This document shows positions 1 to 5,843 of a DNA stretch of 8,455 nt, piece after piece. This stretch comes from an uncultured Eubacteriales bacterium. GTDB taxonomy: Bacteria > Bacillota > Clostridia > Oscillospirales > Oscillospiraceae. The notes beneath the pieces were generated by a model. That model was not told the origin of the DNA, did no database searches, and was given only the letters and a program-made list of their open reading frames with translations. The DNA is taken from positions 1-8,455 of the forward strand of contig CAUABY010000085.1 of assembly GCA_958427375.1 (NCBI GenBank), given 5' to 3'. How positions within the stretch are numbered: position 1 is the first letter of the stretch; every line of letters starts with the position of its first letter. The position numbers and the translations under genes were made by a program.

Positions 1-777
1 TTCAAATTTTCCGGCATCGAGTTTTTTATTAACAGCATATGTGGCTTTTTCGGCTTCAAATCGGGAACGGTTTTTTCCGGCTTTTTACTGTATAATATCC
101 TGTTTGTAATATTAATAGCTGTTTGCGTTCTATCCATAAAATTTGTGCTTGGAAAAACGGAAAATACATTCGTCCAAAAAGCCGTGGCATGCTTTGTGCT
201 TGCAGGCACTGCCATTTTTGTCTTTTTGTACGGCTTTACAGATATCGAGAGAGTTGAGCGGTATTCAGCGCCGATTTTTGTTTTTGCCGTATTTGCGGTC
301 GGCTCGGTTTTTGAAAATTTGAAAGTGGACAAGAAACTAAAGATATACGCGTCAACTATCATTCTGGCCCTGCTGACGGTGTGTAACCTGAATACATATC
401 GGCAGGCCGGCAATAATGACAGGAATGTGTACAGCAAGGATATAGCGGAGGTAATTCAGAAAGAAAATATACATGAGGGGTACTCAAGCTTTTGGTCAGG
501 CAATCTTATAACCGAGCTCTCAAACGGTGATATTGAAATGCGCTTAATAGGCACGGATTATATAAGAGAGCCGGGCGACATGGCCTATGTATATAACTGG
601 CTCCAAGAAAAATCACACGTCGCTTCTGTCCCAGAGGGCAGGTTCTTCCTCCTGTTGAGTAGAACCGAGTATGATGTGTCGTGTGAGCTTCCGCGCACAC
701 CGGACTACACGAACTTTGCATACGCGCTCTATTTCTTTGATGATTATGAGGACTTCACCGCCCTCTACAGCACTTAA
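1..777 (+). CDS. 3' part of a polytopic membrane protein gene, possibly a glycosyltransferase-like protein
   Basis: The reading frame is open from the first base, so the gene starts upstream; an internal GTG at 145 is not the real start. The visible 258 residues show about four hydrophobic segments (roughly residues 24-47, 61-80, 88-104 and 115-130), then a soluble C-terminal domain of about 125 residues rich in Tyr, Asp and Glu. The loop ERVERYSAP followed by a membrane segment recalls the ERY(L)xP loop of multi-membrane-spanning lipid-sugar glycosyltransferases (GT39/PMT-like). That resemblance is weak and the catalytic N-terminus is outside the window. Family assignment is therefore an inference; partial integral membrane protein of unknown function is the safe call. 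Its composition is visibly more A+T-rich than the comEC operon downstream. A long hairpin follows 19 bases after the TAA stop, so this is probably the last gene of its transcript. Confidence 0.75.
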   Translation, partial: FKFSGIEFFINSICGFFGFKSGTVFSGFLLYNILFVILIAVCVLSIKFVLGKTENTFVQKAVACFVLAGTAIFVFLYGFTDIERVERYSAPIFVFAVFAVGSVFENLKVDKKLKIYASTIILALLTVCNLNTYRQAGNNDRNVYSKDIAEVIQKENIHEGYSSFWSGNLITELSNGDIEMRLIGTDYIREPGDMAYVYNWLQEKSHVASVPEGRFFLLLSRTEYDVSCELPRTPDYTNFAYALYFFDDYEDFTALYST

Positions 778-796
778 AATAATAAACCGCTGTTTT

Positions 797-836
797 TGCC
801 GAAGAATGTCAACATAGCTGTTGACATTCTTCGGCA
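797..836 (+). terminator. Long perfect hairpin, probable transcription terminator of the upstream gene
   Basis: An 18-bp perfect inverted repeat (797-814 pairs with 819-836) closes a 4-base TAGC loop. It lies 19 bases after the stop of the membrane protein gene. A T-rich stretch lies before the stem, but only ATTTG follows it, so it lacks the U-tract of a classical intrinsic terminator. It could also act as a transcript 3'-end stabiliser or a processing site. The position between two genes supports a transcript boundary. Confidence 0.5.
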
Positions 837-849
837 TTTGAAATAAGCT
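821..849 (+). promoter_or_regulatory. Weak candidate promoter for the comEC operon
   Basis: A perfect -35 hexamer TTGACA (821-826) lies inside the right arm of the hairpin. At 17 bases spacing the -10 would be TAAGCT (844-849), which matches the consensus at only three of six positions. Two other -10-like boxes, TATAAA at 864-869 and 877-882, are not well spaced from any -35. A promoter is expected here because comEC follows a transcript boundary, but its exact position is uncertain. Confidence 0.25.
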
Positions 850-902
850 AATACTGGGTTTCTTATAAAAAATATGTATAAAACAGAAAGGGGAGCGGGC
901 AC

Positions 903-3167
903 ATGCGCTCTTTGGCAATCGGCGCGGGCGCGTTTTCCACGGCGGTGTTCGCGGCAAACTACATCCTGCCTTTGAACGCGCTCATTCCCCTTGTAATTGC
1001 CCTTGTCATCATAGGAATACTGTTGCTGCTGATGCGCCGCAAATGGCTGCGTGCCGTGGTTATTGCCGCATTCTCGCTTGCTGTCGGCCTGACGGTGTTT
1101 GTCGCCTATACCGCCCGAACCACGGTCCCGGCTAAAGAGCTCAGCGGGCAGACGCTGGAGATAGACGCGGTTTTACTCGACTACCCGATAGTTTACGATG
1201 GTTACTGCCGCGCGGAAGTGCGGCTGACAGGTGAGCTTCCGCACTTGAAGGCGCTGCTCTATGACAACAATAAAGACCTCGTCGGCGTTGAACCGGGTGC
1301 GCGCCTGCATCTGACGGCAAAACTGAAAGCGGCCGATACCCGTTACGGCAAGGACTATGACTACTATAATTCCAAGGGGATATATTTAACTGCAAGCGGT
1401 AAATCGAATATCAGCGTGGATAATGAAGCGATGTATCTTCCGGCGCTCCCGGCAAAGATAAACAGGGCGCTTGCCGGACGGATAAGCGAAATCTTCCCGG
1501 CAGATACCGCGGGTTTTATGCGCTCGGTCATGCTCGGCGATAAGAGCGAGCTATATAACGACCTGCCGCATTATACGGCGCTCACCCGCGCGGGCTTCAT
1601 GCACATTGCCGCCGTGTCAGGTATGCACGTGGCGTTCCTCGTCAGCCTTATTCTGCTTATCTTCGGTAAAAGCTGCCGCAGCTCGCTTGGCTGCATCGCG
1701 CTGCTGTGGAGCTTTGTGTTTGTTACGGGTGCGGGGCCGTCGGCCGTGCGCGCGGGATTTATGCAGTCACTTCTTCTGCTCGCGCCGGTTTTTCGGCGCG
1801 AAAATGACCCGGCAACCTCGCTGACAAGCGTGCTCGCACTAATTCTCCTCGTCAACCCACATGCCGCTGCAAGCGTCAGCTTACAGCTCTCGTTCGGCGC
1901 AATGGCGGGCATACTCTGCTTCGGCTCGCGCATAAACGCCCTTTTCATGTCGCTTGTTCATAGCAGGAAGCTTCGGCGCGTCCTGCGTTACCCAATCGGC
2001 GCGGCGTCAAGCTCGCTTTCGGTCATGGTGTTCGCGGTGCCCCTCACGGCAATCCACTTCGGCTATGTTTCGGTGCTCTCACCGATAATGAATATCCTCG
2101 CCCTTTGGGCGGTGTCGCTGTGCTTTTGCGGCGGTTTTATTGCCTGCGCGCTCTTGCTGCTCTCCATGCCGACAGCATGCTTTGCCGCCGCGCTCGTCTC
2201 AATACCGGTTCACTATATCTATTGGCTCGCGGGGCTGATATCCAAGGTTCCGTTCGCCTTGGTGTATCTTGAAAACGCCCTCTATACGTGGTGGCTTGTC
2301 ATCAGCTGTGTATTTATTGTAGCGGCGGCACTCAGCCGCATGAAAGCGGTGTATAAGATAGCCGTGCCGACTGCGCTGTCGCTCGTGTCGCTCTTGGCTG
2401 TGCTGACGTTTGTAAAGCTTGATTATCAGCGCGGTGATGGCTGTGTTGCGGTGCTCGACGTCGGTCAGGGACAGAGCATCGCCGTCATGTCGCCGGACAA
2501 CAGCATCCTCATAGACTGCGGAGGCGGCGCAAAGCAGCGCCGCGCCGGTGAAACTGCCGCCGCGTATCTCATCAGCCGCGGCAGAACGGAGCTTGATGCG
2601 CTGGTGCTCACGCATCTGCATGCTGACCATGCAAACGGCGTCGCACAGCTAATGGAGATGGTGGACGTAAAGCGCATAATCATGCCTAAGGACAGGCTCG
2701 ACGGTGAGTGGCTGCTTGAGCCGATTTTGGCCTCCGCCGCCAGCCACGGCACAGAGATTACATACATTTCCGCTGATACAGACATGAGCATAGGCGGCAT
2801 TGAGGTTGAGCTGTTCGCACCGCAGCAGGCGGGCGATGCTAATGAGCGCGGCTTGATGTGCATTGCAACTCTCGGCGGTGATTACGATATGCTCGTCACG
2901 GGTGACGCGCCGTTTGCGGCAGAGAGGAAGCTGTTGAAAACCCACGATATAGAGAATACTGAGGTCTATGTGGTGGGCCATCACGGCTCAAAGTACTCAA
3001 GCTGTGATGAGCTTGTCGAGAGCATCGGCGCGGATACGGCGGTGATAAGCGTCGGCTACAATACTTACGGACACCCGACGCGGGAGGTACTTGATAGACT
3101 TGCCGCAAACGATTATAATGTCTACAGAACAGATTTAGACGGATGCGTGGAACTGCGCGTATGGTGA
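903..3167 (+). CDS. comEC: ComEC/Rec2 family DNA internalization competence protein
   Basis: ComEC forms the inner-membrane channel that carries single-stranded DNA into the cytoplasm during natural transformation; its C-terminal metallo-beta-lactamase-like domain is thought to degrade the non-transported strand. At 754 residues the protein has the usual full length. Residues 1-75 hold the first membrane helices and about 80-170 the soluble DUF4131/OB-like region. The Competence domain begins near 197 with the family motif around HIAAVSGMHV (234-243) and continues through many helices to about 500. The MBL domain starts at LDVGQGQS (518-525) and keeps its metal-site signature: THLHADH (570-576, His571, His573, Asp575, His576), TGDA (666-669), GHHGS (692-696) and GHPT (723-726). 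The ATG at 903 has a strong site AGGGGAG 7 bases upstream. First gene of an operon with holA. It appears intact, although many Clostridia that carry comEC are not known to be transformable. Confidence 0.96.
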   Translation: MRSLAIGAGAFSTAVFAANYILPLNALIPLVIALVIIGILLLLMRRKWLRAVVIAAFSLAVGLTVFVAYTARTTVPAKELSGQTLEIDAVLLDYPIVYDGYCRAEVRLTGELPHLKALLYDNNKDLVGVEPGARLHLTAKLKAADTRYGKDYDYYNSKGIYLTASGKSNISVDNEAMYLPALPAKINRALAGRISEIFPADTAGFMRSVMLGDKSELYNDLPHYTALTRAGFMHIAAVSGMHVAFLVSLILLIFGKSCRSSLGCIALLWSFVFVTGAGPSAVRAGFMQSLLLLAPVFRRENDPATSLTSVLALILLVNPHAAASVSLQLSFGAMAGILCFGSRINALFMSLVHSRKLRRVLRYPIGAASSSLSVMVFAVPLTAIHFGYVSVLSPIMNILALWAVSLCFCGGFIACALLLLSMPTACFAAALVSIPVHYIYWLAGLISKVPFALVYLENALYTWWLVISCVFIVAAALSRMKAVYKIAVPTALSLVSLLAVLTFVKLDYQRGDGCVAVLDVGQGQSIAVMSPDNSILIDCGGGAKQRRAGETAAAYLISRGRTELDALVLTHLHADHANGVAQLMEMVDVKRIIMPKDRLDGEWLLEPILASAASHGTEITYISADTDMSIGGIEVELFAPQQAGDANERGLMCIATLGGDYDMLVTGDAPFAAERKLLKTHDIENTEVYVVGHHGSKYSSCDELVESIGADTAVISVGYNTYGHPTREVLDRLAANDYNVYRTDLDGCVELRVW

Positions 3168-3171
3168 GATT

Positions 3172-4221
3172 ATGGCGAAAAAACCGGCAAAAGAGAATAA
3201 AAAACTGAACTATTCACAGGAGATTGCACTGCTGAAGCGGGACGGCCCCAAGCGCCTGTACCTGATGTACGGCAAAGAGGACTACCTGCGCGAGCAGTAT
3301 GTGACGGAGCTTAAAAGCCTCTGCCTCCCTGAGGGGGAGGACAGCTTCAGCTTCAAGCGCATTGACGGCCCAGAGCTTGATAAAAACGAGCTTTCAGGGG
3401 CAATCGACGCGGTGCCATTTATGACGGAGCGCAGCTTTGTTGAACTGCGTGGTGTGGATGTCAACAAGCTAAAAAACCCGGAGGACTATATGAAAATCCT
3501 CTCGGATATCCCGGATTACTGCACAGTTGCCTTTGTTCAGAGTTCGCAGTATGAGCTTGACGGACGTTTGAAGCTGGTGAAATTTCTGCGCGAAAACGGC
3601 GTTGACCTTGACTTTGAGCCGCAGACGCAGAGCCAGCTTGTGAGCTGGATAAGCCGCCGCTTTGCCGCCGCCGGAAAGAGCGTTGACTTTGAGGCTGTAC
3701 AGCGGCTGGTGTTCATCTCCGGCGACTTGATGAACCGCCTTATACCCGAAATAGAGAAGGTCGCGGCCTATGCCAAGGGCGACAGAGTGACGGTTGAGGA
3801 TGTTGAGGCCGTCGCGCACCATATCCCGGAGGCTGTTATCTTCTCGCTCACGGACCAGATAGCCCAGCGCAGGTATGACCGCGCGGCGGAGACACTGGCG
3901 GAGCTGCTGTCAAATAAGGATAATGAACCTATTGCCCTCATTGCGATGCTTGGCATGCAGATGCGCAGGCTCTATGCCGCGCGCCTTGCCTTGGAAGAGG
4001 GCTTGGGACTGAAATATGTGATGGATACCTGCTCCATACGCTATGAGTTTATCGCAAAAAATCTCACGCAGTCTGCGCGCGGCTTCACGCTGCCACAGCT
4101 CAAGACCGCCGTGCGTCTCTGCGCGCAGGCGGACTATAATATGAAAAGCAGCTCTCAGAATGATGAGGAGCTGCTTAAAGAGGTCGTTATGCGCATAGCC
4201 GCGGGTGAGGACGATGTATAA
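3172..4221 (+). CDS. holA: DNA polymerase III subunit delta (clamp loader)
   Basis: HolA (YqeN in Bacillus) is the clamp-loader subunit that opens the sliding clamp ring so that it can be placed on primed DNA. The 349-residue length fits the family. After a basic tail, the sequence LYLMYGKEDYLREQ (29-42) is the typical start of the delta N-terminal domain; domain I runs to about 145, and the AAA+-like helical region includes LIPEIEKVAAYA (190-201). The C-terminal collar domain (about 220-345) ends with DYNMKSSSQNDEELLKEVV (321-339), matching the conserved end of delta proteins (D-x-x-x-K-S, then a Leu-rich helix). As in other delta subunits there is no Walker A motif. The ATG lies 4 bases after the comEC stop, with a modest GGTGAG site inside the end of comEC, so translation is probably coupled. 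The comEC-holA order is common in Firmicutes. Confidence 0.95.
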   Translation: MAKKPAKENKKLNYSQEIALLKRDGPKRLYLMYGKEDYLREQYVTELKSLCLPEGEDSFSFKRIDGPELDKNELSGAIDAVPFMTERSFVELRGVDVNKLKNPEDYMKILSDIPDYCTVAFVQSSQYELDGRLKLVKFLRENGVDLDFEPQTQSQLVSWISRRFAAAGKSVDFEAVQRLVFISGDLMNRLIPEIEKVAAYAKGDRVTVEDVEAVAHHIPEAVIFSLTDQIAQRRYDRAAETLAELLSNKDNEPIALIAMLGMQMRRLYAARLALEEGLGLKYVMDTCSIRYEFIAKNLTQSARGFTLPQLKTAVRLCAQADYNMKSSSQNDEELLKEVVMRIAAGEDDV

Positions 4222-4795
4222 GGTAAAGGAAGTCATAGTCGTCGAGGGGCGTTATGATAAGAATACGCTCAGTCAGGTAGTGGACGCGGTCATAATTGAG
4301 ACTTCGGGTTTTGGCATATTCAATGACAGGCAAAAGCAAAAGCTCCTGCGCACAATGGCCGAGGCGCGCGGGCTGATCGTGCTCACAGACTCAGACGGCG
4401 CGGGCTTTGTCATACGCAATTTTATCAAAGGCTGTGTCAACCCGGCGCTTGTAAAGCACGCCTATATCCCGGATGTCGCGGGCAAGGAGCGCCGCAAGGC
4501 CGCGCCCTCAAAGGAGGGCAGGCTCGGCGTTGAGGGCATGCGCCCGGAGGTGCTGCTAAGCGCATTAGTGCGCGCCGGCGCCACGATAGATGATGCTGAG
4601 AAAGAGGTGCGCAGCGAGCGCATCAGCAAGGCGGATATGTATAAGCGCGGCCTCAGCGGCGGCACAGGCAGCCGCGAAAAGCGCGCCGCACTCATCAAAA
4701 GTCTTGACCTGCCGGAGAAACTCACGGCTGACGCCCTGCTCGACGTGCTGAATGCGACAATGTCGCGCGAGGAGTTTTTCGCGCTTCAGCTTTGA
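4214..4795 (+). CDS. Toprim-domain protein, RNase M5-like (rnmV family or paralogue)
   Basis: RNase M5 matures 5S rRNA in Firmicutes by cutting its precursor in complex with ribosomal protein L18. This 193-residue protein has the same two-part layout: an N-terminal toprim domain with VVEGRYD (9-15, catalytic Glu11) and LTDSDGAG (57-64, metal-binding Asp59 and Asp61), then the RNase M5 C-terminal (DUF4093-type) region with RLGVEGM (103-109) and a GLSGG turn (146-150). From memory, canonical RNase M5 reads VEGRDD and LTDPDxPG, so YD and SDGAG differ. I recall a clostridial paralogue with the variant motif, so substrate and identity are uncertain. I prefer ATG 4214 over the in-frame GTG at 4205: it gives the family-like N-terminus MYKVKEVIVVEG and has GGTGAGG just upstream. 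The gene overlaps the holA stop by 8 bases, indicating translational coupling. A true rnmV is more often found near ksgA/tatD. Confidence 0.88.
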   Translation: MYKVKEVIVVEGRYDKNTLSQVVDAVIIETSGFGIFNDRQKQKLLRTMAEARGLIVLTDSDGAGFVIRNFIKGCVNPALVKHAYIPDVAGKERRKAAPSKEGRLGVEGMRPEVLLSALVRAGATIDDAEKEVRSERISKADMYKRGLSGGTGSREKRAALIKSLDLPEKLTADALLDVLNATMSREEFFALQL

Positions 4796-5043
4796 ACATC
4801 CTCAATGAGTACCGAGAATAAAACCGCTATCAGTAAAAGTGACTGCGCCGTCTCGTTAAGGGCGTTCGCGGTCATGTAGAGCGAATAGCCCTCGCTCATG
4901 TTCCCGTTCCACTCAACAAGCAGCACAAAGGCAAAAAGCAGCAGCACAACACAAAGCTGCAAAGTGCGCAGGAATATGTACCACGCGTCAGGACACATGC
5001 ACAGCATCCGGCGCAGAATTAATTTAAGCTTCAAACTAATCAC
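4786..5043 (-). CDS. Small two-helix membrane protein of unknown function
   Basis: I do not recognise a named family. The frame encodes 85 residues from GTG 5043 or 82 from TTG 5034. The second start is attractive because GGGGTGA (5046-5040) lies 5 bases upstream and the protein would begin MKLKLILRRML, a basic stretch. Two hydrophobic segments are clear: about 27-44 (85-residue numbering) and 68-80, joined by a polar loop with NGNMSEGYSLYMTAN; the C-terminus EDVQS is acidic. The early CMCPDAWYIFLRTLQL segment looks constrained rather than random. No other gene covers 4796-5122, which supports it being real. Its TGA overlaps the end of the toprim gene on the other strand by 10 bases. A 9-bp hairpin covers part of the start region. 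Confidence 0.65.
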   Translation of the reverse strand: MISLKLKLILRRMLCMCPDAWYIFLRTLQLCVVLLLFAFVLLVEWNGNMSEGYSLYMTANALNETAQSLLLIAVLFSVLIEDVQS

Positions 5044-5068
5044 CCCGGACTAATTCTAAAGTCCGGGG
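5043..5068 (-). promoter_or_regulatory. Hairpin at the start of the small membrane protein gene
   Basis: A perfect 9-bp inverted repeat (5043-5051 with 5060-5068, G+C-rich, 8-base loop) sits directly at the translation start. On the minus strand its 3' arm ends in the GGGG that forms part of the probable ribosome binding site GGGGTGA. It may hold this site closed, or it may be a terminator or stabiliser for the upstream lipoprotein transcript; neither strand has a U-tract after the stem. Confidence 0.5.
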
Positions 5069-5085
5069 CGCAGTCTTTCAAGGCA

Positions 5086-5115
5086 AAAATATTGGCAGCT
5101 ATACCATAAAATCAA
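5086..5115 (-). promoter_or_regulatory. Weak candidate promoter for the small membrane protein gene
   Basis: On the minus strand TTGATT (5115-5110) and TATTTT (5091-5086) are separated by 18 bases, within the 54-base A+T-rich spacer between the lipoprotein stop and the hairpin. Each box is an imperfect match, so this is only a suggestion. Without it the gene would depend on read-through from the lipoprotein gene. Confidence 0.25.
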
Positions 5116-5122
5116 AAAACTA

Positions 5123-5752
5123 TTATCTGCTGGATGCGGCATTGGAGAGCATGCTCTCATAGTCAGCCTTGGATTCATAGAGAGAAATACTAAGGATAAT
5201 TCGCCAGTCTTTGATAACGGGGGAGGGGAAATTGTGTTCAACAGTGCCGCCCCTAATAGACCATCTGACCGTTGTATAGCTGTTCGGAAACTCCGCTTCC
5301 CAGCTAAGCGATTCCAGACCCGTGGGTGTATCTGCTCCCGCTTCCGGGATGTTAGGCCGCGGCATATCCTGCTCTGACAGAGCCTGATACAGCTCACCAT
5401 CGGAGAAACCGCCGTACAGCGCCCCCGCCAGAGTTACGGCCTTTTCATAGTCCTCCCACGCAAATTGCGGCTTGTCCGAAAACTGTATGACAACATAACT
5501 TTCCGTTAAAACACGTTTTCCGTCCGCCAGAGCACAGGAGACAGAAGTGTTTGCCTGACTTTCGGTCTCAAAGGCATATAAAATCTGATTCTCTGCCCAT
5601 GACTGCGTACCTTCCGCATCGAAAGTCCAGCCTAAATTTTCCGCCGCATTACGCGCAGTCTCCTCGGCGGGGGGAAACTCCGGGGCGGAGGCGCTGTTCC
5701 CGCAGCCGGGCAGCGCCCATAACAGGGAAAATATCAGCAATATGCAGCACAA
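5123..5752 (-). CDS. Putative secreted lipoprotein, 5' end disturbed (frameshift or TTG start)
   Basis: The 209-residue frame opens at TTG 5752 and encodes a hydrophobic run followed by a lipobox LPGC (residues 14-17), so Cys17 would be lipidated and the protein anchored outside the membrane. The mature part is polar, with no cysteine bridge or enzyme motif that I recognise; it contains many Trp, Tyr and Glu residues and a segment like a conserved DUF (YEKAVTLAGALYGGFSDGEL). As opened, the signal peptide lacks the usual basic N-region and TTG 5752 has no ribosome binding site. A well-placed ATG at 5810 (GGGAG 7 bases upstream) reads MRKKGY and so on, but in another frame that stops at 5763. 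Loss of one A from either of two A6 runs would join the two into a standard lipoprotein signal. The gene lies downstream of the CoA ligase on the same strand with no visible terminator, so co-transcription is likely. Function unknown. Confidence 0.75.
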   Translation of the reverse strand: MCCILLIFSLLWALPGCGNSASAPEFPPAEETARNAAENLGWTFDAEGTQSWAENQILYAFETESQANTSVSCALADGKRVLTESYVVIQFSDKPQFAWEDYEKAVTLAGALYGGFSDGELYQALSEQDMPRPNIPEAGADTPTGLESLSWEAEFPNSYTTVRWSIRGGTVEHNFPSPVIKDWRIILSISLYESKADYESMLSNAASSR

Positions 5753-5762
5753 GCGGTGATTA

Positions 5763-5810
5763 TCAAATTTTTTCCATTTCTGCGTACATAAGATAACCCT
5801 TTTTTCTCAT
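5763..5810 (-). other. Short leader ORF, or the displaced true start of the lipoprotein gene
   Basis: ATG 5810 has a strong site CAGGGAG (5824-5818) at 7 bases spacing, 33 bases after the ligase stop codon. It encodes only 15 codons beginning MRKKGYLMY and ends at TGA 5765-5763, ten bases before TTG 5752. Two runs of six A (minus-strand 5805-5800 and 5773-5768) lie inside it. Removing one A from either run would fuse it in frame to the lipoprotein. It is either the genuine 5' end cut off by a one-base insertion or a coupled leader peptide. Confidence 0.55.
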
Positions 5811-5843
5811 AAGTGCGCTCCCTGTTCCTGCTGCAATTTTTTT

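Noticed and set aside
145..147. GTG 145 as the start of the first gene
   Set aside because: The frame is open from base 1 and encodes a further membrane segment upstream, so the gene starts outside the window.
613..957. Minus-strand open frame spanning the hairpin between the membrane protein and comEC
   Set aside because: It crosses two real genes and the intergenic hairpin, and its composition is Arg/Pro-rich without any domain.
4205..4213. GTG 4205 as the start of the toprim gene
   Set aside because: The family N-terminus begins right at ATG 4214, and the GGTGAGG site would overlap the GTG itself.
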